Source of the DNA: Spinacia oleracea
Lineage: Eukaryota > Streptophyta > Magnoliopsida > Caryophyllales > Amaranthaceae
DNA length: 64,000 bases
Reading direction: 5' to 3'
Assembly: GCF_020520425.1 (NCBI RefSeq)
Contig: NC_079491.1
Span: 37,851,027-37,915,026 of the forward strand
Shown here one piece after another: positions 1-10,619 of this stretch. The notes below the pieces were generated by a model. That model was not told the origin of the DNA, did no database searches, and saw only the letters and a program-made list of their open reading frames with translations. The first letter of the stretch is position 1. Every line of letters begins with the position of its first letter. The translations under genes and the position numbers were made by a program.

Positions 1-393
1 GACAGGGCTCGCCCACCTTCAGCGGGCGGGGTCTGCGTCACTAACCGCGCAGGTCCTCAGTTTTCAAAAATGAAAAGAAAAAAAAATCTTCAAAAACAAA
101 AACAGGCTCGCCATCTTCAGCTGACGGAGTCTACGTCACAAACCGCGTAGGTCCATATTTTCAAAACATCAAAACAGATTCGTCCACTTCTATCGGACGG
201 GGCGTCCACCCTCAGCAGACAGGCTCGCCATCTTCAGCCGGCGGGGTCTACGTCATAAACCGCGTAGGTCCTTATTTTCAAAACATCAAAACAGATTCGT
301 CCACTTCTATCGGACGGGGCGTCCACCCTCAGCGGACAGGCTCGCCCACCTTCAGCGGGCGGGGTCTGCGCCACTAACCGCGCAGGTCCTTAG
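1..393 (+). repeat. 117-bp tandem repeat, about 3.3 copies
   Basis: The word ACAGGCTCGCC recurs at 102, 219 and 336, and a variant starts at 2, giving a period of 117 bp. Each unit contains two short imperfect inverted repeats (for example CGGACGGGGCGTCC). Units differ by scattered substitutions, and the first interval has a different A-rich spacer. Confidence 0.8.
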
Positions 394-423
394 TCGCTGC
401 AGCGATAACTTTTCTAGGTTTAT

Positions 424-536
424 CCTTTTCCAAAAATCAAAGGATGGTTTCCCTTTTCCAAAAATCAAAGGATGGTTTCCCTTTTCCAAAAATCAAAGGA
501 TGGTTTCCCTTTTCCAAAAATCAAAGGATTGATTTT
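424..536 (+). repeat. 28-bp tandem repeat, 4 copies
   Basis: Units beginning CCTTTTCCAAAAATCAAAGG start at 424, 452, 480 and 508. The first three are essentially identical and the fourth diverges at its end. The period is not a multiple of three. Confidence 0.85.
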
Positions 537-947
537 CCGTTTTTCCAAAAAGAACGATGTGCTGGATTTTCCTTCGTTTTACGTACTATAAAAAACAGGG
601 GTTTTTCTCGTTTAGCTACCCTGAAAATGAGAATCTTTAAAAACGTTTTACTTCGTGATTGGGCTTGGCCAGGCCTAGTTACACTTTATAGCTTTGATTT
701 CGAAAACATCTTTAGATACTTCCAATGACAAAGTGAGGAAGTTTCTATACTATCAGTTAACAAATTCCAATGACGCGTGAGGAATGTGTTAACACTTCAA
801 GTGATGACACTTAAGTCAAATGTTATCACTCGGGGGCTCGTGAGACCCTCGCAAAACAGGTCACATACGCCATGGCTTGTATGACGCACTTCGTCTAGTA
901 CTTTGACCATCGTCTCACCTCGAGACTCATTCAAAGTGGGGGCTAAC

Positions 948-2273
948 TGTAGACACCTACTTTTGTCCCCATTCCCGAAAGGGAAGGTTCGATGATGAGA
1001 ACATAAATCTCCACTTGGCAACGCATCTCCTATAAAATAACGAATCTCAATCACCCTTTCATTTCAGCCAAAGCTACTATTTATAGAAACCTTCTAAGAA
1101 TAGTAACTGCCGTAAAAGGTAGGTGTTAAAAGTGGAAAAGTCATAAAAGATAGAAACCTGTCAGAATTAGGTGTTGCACTCCAACATAAATCCTAAAAGA
1201 GATATAATTTGCATTCCTGGTATAATTCGAAAATAAGAGTTACGTATTAATTAAATTCCTAACGAACCTAGAGTTCGTTACGGGCCTAGACGCATTCCGT
1301 CATAAGTTAATACGCACTAAAAGACTCGGATAAATCTCAAAAGCTCCGTGTTCTAAGAGTCCAAATCTGACAAAGAACTCGGCCCAGATCCCATTTTCAA
1401 CGCCTGGATCTGGGTGCCGAAATCTTCGGCGCCCAGCCCTGGGCGCTGAAAGTGCCTGGGGCCGTTTTATCTCCGGATTCTTTTTGGATTCGTATCTTAA
1501 AATCTATCTTTCCACGCACCCTTTTCCTATAAATACAGCCTAAAACCGATGTGAAAATAACACACAATTCCATAACCTGAGTACTGACTCTAGCCTTAAG
1601 CCTAAGCCTCACGCTGCGAAATTGATCCGGCGTTCTGTCGCAATCGACCCAAAAGTCGAACAGAATGCATCATGCCTCTTGTAGCTTGATGAATTAAGCC
1701 TAAATACTGGAACATTGCTTGGAAACCCGAGATTCGTTAAATAAAAGGAGAAATAGCAAAGCCAAGTGGTTAGTTTTCTAAGAACCACAACGCACCTCTC
1801 ATGGGTGCATTGTAACGTATCCCTCATATGATTTAATCTCTTTCATCACCCTTTTATAAAATTGTCAAACTATTAATTTGATTGATCTATCACGCCTAAT
1901 AAGATAATACCTTGGACAATTGAATTATCATGCTAGGTACCTTAAATCAATCTAAATAAGATAATCACAATCGATTTAGTGTTATGTGTTGCATATTGCT
2001 AAAATCAATTCAGAATAGTTTAATAGTTTAACGCATGTCCCTTCAATTATTTATGCCGAGCTAGTAAGGATAACCTGCCTCTGGAGTTATCGATGAGCAC
2101 TCCCTCGTGGGCGTGACGAACTCTCAATCTCTGCCCTGCGGGTGTACATTGAGCGATCCCCACACCAGGGATCACAAGGGAACCTATGGCCGTCGTGGTC
2201 GAACATAATTGCACTCCCTTTATGTCACGATAACCGGGTTTTGTCAGTTTTTCTCATTGTCGTTAAAAACTGA
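948..2273 (+). mobile_element. Gypsy-type LTR (about 1.3 kb)
   Basis: The LTR starts TGTAGACACC immediately after the polypurine tract. It carries a TATA box at 1528-1535 and a long leader-like region. The end is placed before TGACGACTCC at 2275, which resembles the tRNA-Arg-type primer site of Ogre/Tat elements (TGGCGACTCC) with one change. If that reading is right, this LTR has internal sequence on both sides, as after unequal recombination between tandem copies. No second LTR or target duplication was found, so the right boundary is approximate. Confidence 0.5.
1528..1535 (+). promoter_or_regulatory. TATA box of the gypsy LTR
   Basis: TATAAATA lies within CCTATAAATACAGCC, about 580 bp into the LTR, where an LTR promoter is expected. 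Transcription would start around 1560. Confidence 0.5.
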
Positions 2274-2559
2274 ATGACGACTCCTATATTACTAGTCGAT
2301 TGGGTGTAAACTCACAGGAAATCCAATTACACCTGATCTGACAATGTCACGCCCACGAGGGACGAGGTCACGCATTAGCCTCGTGCTTTTTCGACCCCCT
2401 CACAAAAAGAACTTTCAAAACTAAAGACAAAAGGCTGGCTAAATACCTAGCTAGTACAATAAGAGAAAAAAAATTCAGTAGAAGATATTTGGATCTACAA
2501 AATGTGAAGTAGAAGCAGCTCTATGAACAGGTTGAAACTGAAATCCTAAAGACAGAACT
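2274..2559 (+). other. Leader-like sequence after the gypsy LTR
   Basis: This begins with the primer-site-like TGACGACTCC. It contains the complement of a motif from inside the LTR: CTCGTGGGCGTGAC near 2103 against GTCACGCCCACGAG near 2345. No ORF is present. It is probably the 5' leader of an adjoining copy of the same element. Confidence 0.35.
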
Positions 2560-2905
2560 GAACTGAACAAACTGGCCAGAACTGAACCGATAAAAACTGA
2601 TCTGATCAAAATTGATCAGAACTGATCAGAACAGAACTGATCTGATCAGAACTAATCAGAACAGAACTGATCTGATCAGAACGGAACATCATAACTGATC
2701 AGAACTAATCTGACCAGAACAAACCTAATATGGGAGAAAACAACAAGGATACTATTACTGGAGCTGATCAGAGCAGAACTGATCTGATCAGAACTGATCA
2801 GAAGAACTGTCTGATCAGAACTGATCAGAACAGAACTGATCTGATCAGAACGGATCAGAACAGAACATAATAATTGATCAGAACTGATCTGATCAGAACA
2901 AACCT
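2560..2905 (+). repeat. Irregular array of GATCAGAACTGATC-type words
   Basis: Dozens of copies of GAACTGATC and GATCAGAAC occur in imperfect tandem, with a higher-order repeat: the phrase AAACCTAATATGGGAGAAAA appears near 2722 and again near 2899. The array has many GATC palindromes and no coding potential. A related array of AACTGAACTG words occurs at 33970-34055. Confidence 0.75.
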
Positions 2906-4770
2906 AATATGGGAGAAAACAACAAGGATATTTTATTGTGAAGATTTTAATCTTTGATATAATAATTTCTTGTTTCTGATTTAGTAATTTTACTTCTTTG
3001 TGCTCTAATCCCGTGTTCGTTGGATCATTTTGATAGGTACATACTGATAAACCAGACGGACTCTTCAAAATTATTTCTTCTTCATTTGAGGGGTTCACAA
3101 CCTAACTCAGGAATGGTTTTAGATCATGTCTCAAGTCTCAACTGTCAACTCTTAAGTCTCATGTCGTGTCCTGATTATGTTTCGACACATCACTAACTTA
3201 AACCCAGGTATTTAATGTTATTGATTGGTTACTGTAGGTGATATGGCATAATCATAGAGAATGGAAAACAAGATGATACGCATTATAGGATAGAATACCT
3301 CTACAGTGGAAGAAACTACTACCCTCCAGCTCGTAATGTTTAGTTCACTCTTAGGTTCTTTTTTGTTTACCTTTCCCGTTTATTGAACTGTCCGAATAAA
3401 CTTTATAATTACACATCTTCCTCACACTACAATAAAATCTTCTCTTGCACACAATCAAAACTCGATTTCATATATATACCCTAATTCATTTGATTAATTC
3501 ACGTCTTTGCGTAATTTAGCATGTAATATATGCAGACCAAGACCGGGCCAACTGATTACCCATATTTACAAACAAATCTTTGTTCTCTCATATGTTTCTT
3601 CCATATAATCAAAATGATCAAATTTATACTACCAATCACAAATGAAAAAATTAACTCTGAACATCAAAAACATTCTGCCTAATTTTTTTTGTTCCCACGC
3701 TTATTCACATTTGACCAAAACTCAAAAAAGTTCATACAATAGATGAATAACAAAAGTTTCATATAATCTGCAATTTCATAGTCGACAGAATCAACCCCAA
3801 CACTCTAACTTAGTAGACAAAAATACTTGCATTATCTAGATTATACTAATACCCTAAAACTCTAAACCATATATGAATCCTCAATATATAAACCCTTCAA
3901 GCTCGATCAAAAACTATCCCAACTCCACTATGATTGTTCCAAGCACGATTACAACAACGAAATAATCCTAATCATCATCATCATAAACCAACATATATTG
4001 CATAAATGACGGATGAAGGCATCATTGTATCTTCATATGAGAATTTCATGCTTAAAACTAGAAAAACTACAATCCCACTAATTTTCGCATCATCTTGAAC
4101 TTTAAATATTGAAATTCAAGCAAGGAAACACCATATAAATCTTGTAAATTAACATAGTAGAACTCCACAAATTAACCACCACCAGAGAACCACAATCAGA
4201 CTATCAAATTATAAAAATAAATAAAAATAAAAATAAAAACTACGACATAAATACATGTGTAAAGAATACCTCTAGTCAAATAATTCAGCTTCTTCGTCGT
4301 CAATTACTTCAGATGCTGTTCGATCTACTGCCTCTAATCAACTACAGTCAATCGGCAATGGAAAACACAAATATTAGTTTTGCTTTGAATTAACTAAAGT
4401 CAGATTTTACCATTTCATGCAACTTCAGAGAGGGAACCTCACATCATGGACATAAGATCAGGTCTGTACAACTATGCTAAAGTCTAAATTCACATGCACT
4501 CTAGAAAATAATGAACTTCATAATTGGTTATACTACTCCGTATATACTGTTATGGGGCTGTAGTGAGATTTTCTTGTAGTTATTTTCTTCTATGTGAAAT
4601 ATAAAGTGGACCAAAAACAAGTGAGCAGACCTTTAGAAAAGGTTATAATTGGTTATCGAAGTTTGATTTTCAATGTTATTGATTCCACCAGTTTTCTGAT
4701 TTCAGGCACATTGACACCAGATGAGTGAGAAGTAGCTTACTTAGATTTGGCTTTTGTGCTGAGAAAGGTA
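2906..4770 (-). other. AT-rich DNA, possible 3' part of a minus-strand gene
   Basis: There is no complete gene. On the minus strand two pieces look weakly exon-like. One is an open stretch at about 2904-3098 rich in Glu, Lys and Ser, preceded by an AG. The other is the short acidic peptide end at 4272-4331. The rest is AT-rich with no recognisable repeat. The copia element A is inserted at the right edge, splitting this DNA from 14180 onward. Confidence 0.25.
4272..4331 (-). pseudogene. Possible terminal coding exon ending DDEEAELFD-stop
   Basis: Read on the minus strand, an AG acceptor-like site near 4335 is followed by about 19 codons ending in an acidic tail (VIDDEEAELFD) and TAG at 4272-4274. 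Such a tail is typical of real C-termini, but the exon is too short to name. If real, it would belong to a minus-strand gene whose 5' exon may lie at 15500-15790, with element A in an intron. I could not find the intervening exons. Confidence 0.25.
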
Positions 4771-4775
4771 ATTGG

Positions 4776-5812
4776 TGTAGGGGAATAAAGTTAAACATAA
4801 TAACATGTGCGGAAACAATCCCTAAATCCAGGAAACATGTATAAAGCACAGATTAAGCAAACTTACATTCGAAGCGTGTTTTCCACAATAATCTGTCAAC
4901 GAACACGAACAAAGAACTCCACTTGTCATTCCTCTACTTGGTTCACCGGCATGTTCAGATCCGTCTTGATAATCGTAGCTTAGACAATCATTCAAGATTT
5001 TGTGCTTTTTGGGAAGAACACATCCATGGAGGCTAAGAGAGAATTTAGGGTTTTCACTCTCTTCCTTAGGGTTTGATGTGTGTATTCTAAATTAGGTTTT
5101 CTGATTGGAAAAACAACTAGTAAGTGTGTAATATAACCCTAAGGTTATATTTTGTGTAATCAGCTAAGGCACAAGCCCTAACCGGCCACACAAGCCCACA
5201 CTCACCGAAGCCCATGTGTGCAACAACCAAGCAACGCAGCAATGGTCCGCGGGCCTTGCTATTTGCTTGTTGCGCAACTGCCCAACTGCGGGCACATGCA
5301 GTGCCGCGGGCTGGCTCGTTGCTGCGTGCAATCTTGCTGGCTCGTTGGGCCTCGCGCGCATGCGTGCTTGGCTCGACGGGCCGACAATTCCATTGCGTCT
5401 CGTATTCGCGACTAATACCTTACGGCTATTATTTATCGTATCGTATTCGATGAATCACCGTCGTACGATACGATAATTCATTTTGCCCAGCTTACGAATA
5501 TTCGCGATACGATATACGATCCCGATCCAACGTCATATCGTATATTATGTTTTTCCGAACTAATTCCCGAAAAGCTATTAAATGAATTTCCGATTCATTT
5601 AATCCGGTGATCTGTTACATGCCATTGGTGTGACCTTGTAGGTTCAGTCAAGAGTAAGTTGTGAGCTTAATATTCATTAGAACTCACTGATCGAAAGCAT
5701 TGCTCCAGCTAGCTATTCCGATCACTTGATCTCACTGAATTAATTGTTCGCAATTAATCTGAACCTTGTTATTAGAATTAATGCACCTTAGGTGAAGGAC
5801 ATATTTCCTTCA
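4776..5812 (-). repeat. 3' LTR of copia element A
   Basis: 1037 bp, TG to CA. A GC-rich island at about 5215-5400 lies in otherwise AT-rich sequence. A perfect 12-bp inverted repeat (TATCGTATCGTA at 5434-5445, TACGATACGATA at 5464-5475) follows it. Short ORFs in the GC-rich part are not genes. Confidence 0.93.
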
Positions 5813-5827
5813 ATCTCCCACTTTTCA
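5813..5827 (-). other. Polypurine tract of element A
   Basis: The minus strand reads TGAAAAGTGGGAGAT directly before the 3' LTR start (TGAAGGAAAT), the expected site for plus-strand priming. Confidence 0.8.
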
Positions 5828-6654
5828 TTCAGACAAGTGTGCATTCACATTCCTTTGTCACTTAGTGTTACTTACTGAACATAAGGTAAGATCCAAGCCA
5901 TCCTTATTAGGTCCAGAAGTGTTTCTCGGATTACAGAGTTCAACTGTCAAACTTTTGCAGAAGGTTAAGCCTAACCATTCTGAGCACGGCCATGCATTTT
6001 ACAGTATCTAACTCTCCGAGGGGCCTTGTTACACAACAACACCATATCCTATCAAAGATAGGAGGACAATCTATTCTTTCAATCTATGAACACTCACTTT
6101 GATTCATAGTACGCCCAATAACTGCTTTTATAGCCTTCTTTTACGGTGCGACGTTTAGCTAGTATCAAAGCGAACTAATTCTCAAACGAGTAGACATAAT
6201 CGCTCATGTTCTGAGGAACGGTTTCTAATCACCATTAATGAGAACTACCTATGACATGACTTTAATATATTAAAGTGTTCTCATGGTCAATCCGATAAAA
6301 GATCCAATAAGTATCTATGCAAAAGATTTTGACATCTAGTCACTCTAGTTCAAGAAACAGAACTAAGTAATCTACTTGCAATCTAATCTTCATTAGTCAT
6401 TGGTCGTCCACCTTTCAATGACCTGGATTAGGGATCCTTTGTGACTTCAATATTCAAGTTCACTTATGGGGTGTTTCTTTGTCGAAGAATCCATCTTGAC
6501 ATCCCATTTGAATGATTTGAATCACATGGACTTATCATTTAATACTAAACCAAGATTAAATGAACTATGAAATATAATTTCATAAATATGAAATGGTTAA
6601 ACCAATTGTTTTAAACATAGATCTAACAGATGTTCTAAAACAATACTGAGAAAA
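5828..6654 (-). other. 3' untranslated region of element A
   Basis: Non-coding internal sequence between the end of RNase H and the polypurine tract. The same region, diverged, follows the 3' LTR of element C at 22446-22507 and 25454-26200, showing that A and C are related families. Confidence 0.7.
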
Positions 6655-9369
6655 TCAAAGCCATTCTCCAACATGCTTGATTCCCATGGTTGCTACATGT
6701 GCGCTGTGTTTCACTTGTGGCAACGGTTTAGTCAATGGATCCGCAACGTTGTCGTCAGTTCCAACCTTGCAAATCTCGATTTCCTTTCTTTCAACGATCT
6801 CTCGAAGTATGTGAAATCGCCGCAGTACGTGCTTGGACTTCTGGTGGCTCCTAGGCTCCTTTGCCTGGGCAATGGCTCCGCTATTGTCGCAATACAAAGC
6901 CACTGGTCCTTTAATGGAGGGGACAACACCAAGTTCTTCGATGAACTTCCGAATCCAAACAGCTTCCTTTGCTACTTCTGAGGCAACAATGTACTCGGCT
7001 TCAGTTGTAGAATCCGCAATAGTGCTTTTCTTAGCACTTTTCCAGCTTACTGCTCCACCGTTGAGGCAGAACACAAACCCAGACTATGATCTGAAATCAT
7101 CTCTGTCGGTTTGAAAGCTTGCGTCCGTATATCCCTTAACAATCAACTCATCTGTACCACCATAAACCAGAAACTGATCCTTAGTCCTTTTCAGGTACTT
7201 TAGGATGTTCTTGGCAGTAGTCCAATGCGCCTCACCTGGTTCTGACTGGTACCTGCTCGTTGCACTGAGTACGAACGAAACATCCAGCCTTGTACAAATC
7301 ATAACATACATGATGGATCCAATAGCCGAAGCGTATGGAATTCCACTCATCTTTCTACGCTCATCAGATGTTTTGGGATACTAATTCTTGCTTAGATATA
7401 TGCCATGTGACATGGGTAGATGGCCTCTCTTTGCTTCCATCATATTGAACCTAGCTAGCACTTTGTCAATGTAAGTGCTTTGGCTTAGTCCAATCATCCT
7501 CTTAGATCTATCCCTATAGATCTTGATGCCCAATATGTACTGTGCCTCTCCTAAGTCCTTCATTGAGAAACACTTCCCGAGCCAAGTCTTTACAGACTCC
7601 AACATAGGAATGTCGTTTCCAATAAGTAGTATGTCGTCAACATACAAGACTAGGAATGCAATTTTACTCCCACTGACCTTCTTGTATACACAAGATTCGT
7701 CCTGATTCTTGATGAAGCCAAACTTATTGACTGCTTCATCAAATCGTTTATTCCAACTCCTTGATGCCTGCTTCAGTCCGTAGATGGACTTCTTAAGCTT
7801 GCATACCTTTCCTTGGTTCTTTTGATCGACAAAACCCTCCGGCTGTGTCATGAACACAGTCTCTTCAAGAACACCGTTCAAGAAGGCAGTTTTGACATCC
7901 ATTTGCCATATTTCATAGTCATGAAAAGCGGCAATCGCAAGGATTATCCGAATAGACTTAAGCATCGCGACTGGAGAAAAGGTTTCATCGTAGTCAACGC
8001 CGTGAACTTGCCTGTAACCTTTTGCTACCAATCTAGCCTTGTATATGTATACAATTCCATCTTTGTCTTTCTTCAACTTGAAGACCCATTTGCATCCGAT
8101 AGGTGTGAACCCATCCGACAAATCAACCAAATCCCAGACTTGATTTTCAGACATGGAGTCTATTTCAGATTGCATGGCCTCTAACCATTTAGTGGAGCTT
8201 GGGCTCGTCATAGCTTGCTTGTAAGTCAAGAGGACGCCTGTCCATCTATCCGGCTGAAAAATAGTTCTATTTGACCTGCGAGGGCCAACAACGTTTTGAG
8301 GAACTACTCCCACTGGCTCTTCTAAAGACCTTGGAGGTTCATCAACCTGAACTGCTTCTAAAGAGTTATGAGTTTGTTGTTCGTCTCGAATCTCTTCGAG
8401 GTCTATTATTCTCCCACATGTCAATTTAGAAATATGATTTCTTTCCAAAAAGACACCGTCACGAGCAACGAAAACCTTGTTGTCTGACTTGTTGTAGAAA
8501 TAATACCCCATAGTTTCTTTTGGATACCCAACGAAGAAACATTTGTCCGATTTAGGTTGTAGCTTGTCCGAAATTAATCGCTTGATATATCCTTCGCAAC
8601 CCCAAATCTTCAGAAAAGACAACTTTGGAAGTTTCCCAGTCCATAATTCGTATGGAGTCTTTTCAACAGCTTTTGACGGAGCATGATTCAGTGTGAGTGA
8701 TGCAGTTTGCAACGCATGTCCCCAGAACTGTAAAGGAAGTTCGGCCTGACCCATCATTGACCTGACCATATCGAGTAAGGTCCTGTTTCTCCGTTTCGAC
8801 ACTCCATTCCATTGAGGTGTCCCCGGAGCAGTCAATTCAGAAAGAATACCGCATTCTTTTAGATGGTCATCAAACTCGTGGCTAAGATATTCACCTCCTC
8901 GATCCGATCTTAGAGCTTTGATTTTCTTGCCATGTTGATTCTCTACTTCATTTTGAAATTCTCTGAATTTCTCAAACGATTCAGACTTGTGCTTCATTAA
9001 GTAAATATAGCCATATCTACTGAAGTCGTCCGTAAACGTTATGAAATAGCTGAACTCACCTCTAGCTTTCGTACTCACAAGCCCACATACGTCCGTATGT
9101 ATTAGCCCTAGTAGTTCTCTTGCTCTTTCTCCCACCTTTGAGAAAGGTTGCTTTGTCATTTTTCCAAGTAAACAAGATTCGCATTGATCAATCTTCTCTA
9201 AGTCGAATGTTTCTAGAATTCCTTTCTGTTGAAGTAATTCCATGCGCTTTATGTTTATATGGCCTAATCGACAATGCCACAGAAATGTGAGATCCGAATC
9301 ACCAGTTTTAGCCTTTTTGGTATTTATGTTATAAATGTGTTTGCTCGTATCTAGCACATAAAGACCGTT
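6655..9369 (-). pseudogene. Broken copia pol: integrase, reverse transcriptase, RNase H (element A)
   Basis: One reading frame runs from 9369 to a natural stop at 6655 after GEWL, interrupted by TAG at 7381-7383 and 7084-7086. Counting residues from the Met at 9357: an HHCC zinc-binding region at 28-64; an integrase core with Asp89 and Asp152; reverse transcriptase with YVDD at 572-575 (7633-7644); then RNase H with DSTTEAEY and YCDNSGA. The third integrase residue, expected as Glu 35 residues after Asp152, is Lys188 (codon 8794-8796, AAA). Element B has Glu (GAA) there. Both internal stops sit where family members have Gln (CAG). The element therefore cannot make functional pol. Confidence 0.93.
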
Positions 9370-10619
9370 TTATTGTTGTGCTGAACCATAAAACATTCCA
9401 TTCAAAGCAAAAGAACAACTATTGTCTTTAAATTGAAAACTAAAACCTTTAGAATCCAAACTTGAAACGGAAATGATGTTTCTGGTGATACTAGGAACAT
9501 AGTAACAGTTTTCTAGTTCTAAAACAAACCCACTAGGCAAAGAAATAAAATAAGATCCTACGGCTAATGCAGCAATCCGTGCTCCATTTCCCACGCGTAG
9601 ATCCATCTCGCCTTTATCAAGCTTTCTACTTCTCCTTAGTCCCAGCTGCGAATTGGAACATAAGTGTGAGCCACAACCAATATCTAATACCCAAGAAGTA
9701 GAATTAGCAAGATTACAATGTATAACATACATACCTGAAGGAGAAGCAACGTTTTCGTCCTTCTTCTCTTCCTTTAGTTTGGGGCAATCTCGCTTGTAAT
9801 GACCAATTTCATTACAATTGAAGCATTGCGATGTAGATGGAGAAAGATCCTTCTTCATCTTCTTCTTGGATGGCGCCACTTGCCTTCCTGAAGTAGATGG
9901 AGATGCACCCTTGCTTTGGATCTTCCCCTGAACCTTTTTCTTGATTTTCTTACTCTTTAATTTTAGCGATGCTTGCTTATCACTTACAAAGTCCAATTCG
10001 TACTGATGAAGCAAGTAAATTAGTTCACTAAGAGTATTCACCCTTTTCTTGGAGAAATAGAGTAGTTTGAATTTCTTATAACCAGGGTGAAGAGAATTCA
10101 AAAGTATTCCCGCAGCTGCAGAATCTGGGAATGGATCACCAAGTAACTCAAGCCGGTTGAGAAGCCCAACCATTTTCTTTGTATGAGTTCTGATTGGCGT
10201 CCGTTCTGTCATTTCAAGATCAATGACCCTTTCCCTTGCTTTTTGTCTTTCGACGTCAAAGCAACAACCCAGTGGAGCATTAATCTTTAGATCCTCAAAT
10301 GAATTTACCAATTCAAAAACATTTTGGTCGACATGTTGACCACCATGTTGGAATCTACCACGAACGTTGCACTCCAATCATTGGGGATAGAGCCAAGAAT
10401 AAGATCCATCACTAGCGACATGCTGTTCGCCCACGCACAGTGCTTTTCTGGAGTCATATCCTTTGAGTAATATCTGGGGATGGGATGGTCAACTACATAT
10501 TCAATGTTGTTCCACCTGAGGACTTGCCGAAGCTTCCTCTCCCAATCAAGAAAGTTTGATAGGTTCAATTTTACATCCAGAATTTCAGTTACTTTGAGTT
10601 TTGTTTTGATCGCGGCCAT
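9370..10619 (-). pseudogene. Broken copia gag and protease (element A)
   Basis: Gag starts at the ATG at 10617-10619 (MAAIK), a start also conserved in element B. After about 85 codons the frame is lost at 10363, where 49 bp present in B (36237-36285) are missing. The remainder continues in the pol frame. It has a Lys-rich stretch, a CCHC zinc knuckle (CFNCNEIGHYKRDC, 9784-9825) and a protease-like segment. The protease active-site triplet, normally D-[ST]-G, is DIG (9676-9684), which should be inactive. TAA at 9370-9372 separates this part from integrase, where B reads GAA. Confidence 0.92.
10364..10364 (-). other. Site of a 49-bp microhomology deletion in gag
   Basis: Element B has 49 extra bases (36237-36285) bounded by the direct repeat CGA (36234-36236 and 36283-36285). 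A keeps one CGA at 10361-10363. The loss shifts the frame. Confidence 0.8.

Larger units (their letters stand above)
1..947 (+). mobile_element. 3' untranslated internal part of a gypsy (Ogre/Tat-like) element
   Basis: This non-coding stretch holds two tandem-repeat blocks (1-393 and 424-536) and ends in a purine-rich tract at 935-947 (AAAGTGGGGGCTAAC). That tract sits directly before a TGTAGACACC LTR start, the position of a polypurine tract. Tandem repeats between the last ORF and the 3' LTR are characteristic of Ogre/Tat-lineage gypsy elements, which is the basis for the lineage guess. No gag or pol is visible, because the window starts inside the element. The short ORFs here are not credible genes. 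Confidence 0.5.

Noticed and set aside
7523..8184. Plus-strand ORFs at 7523-7705 and 7813-8184
   Set aside because: Antisense shadows of the copia reverse transcriptase and integrase frame, which has clear family motifs.
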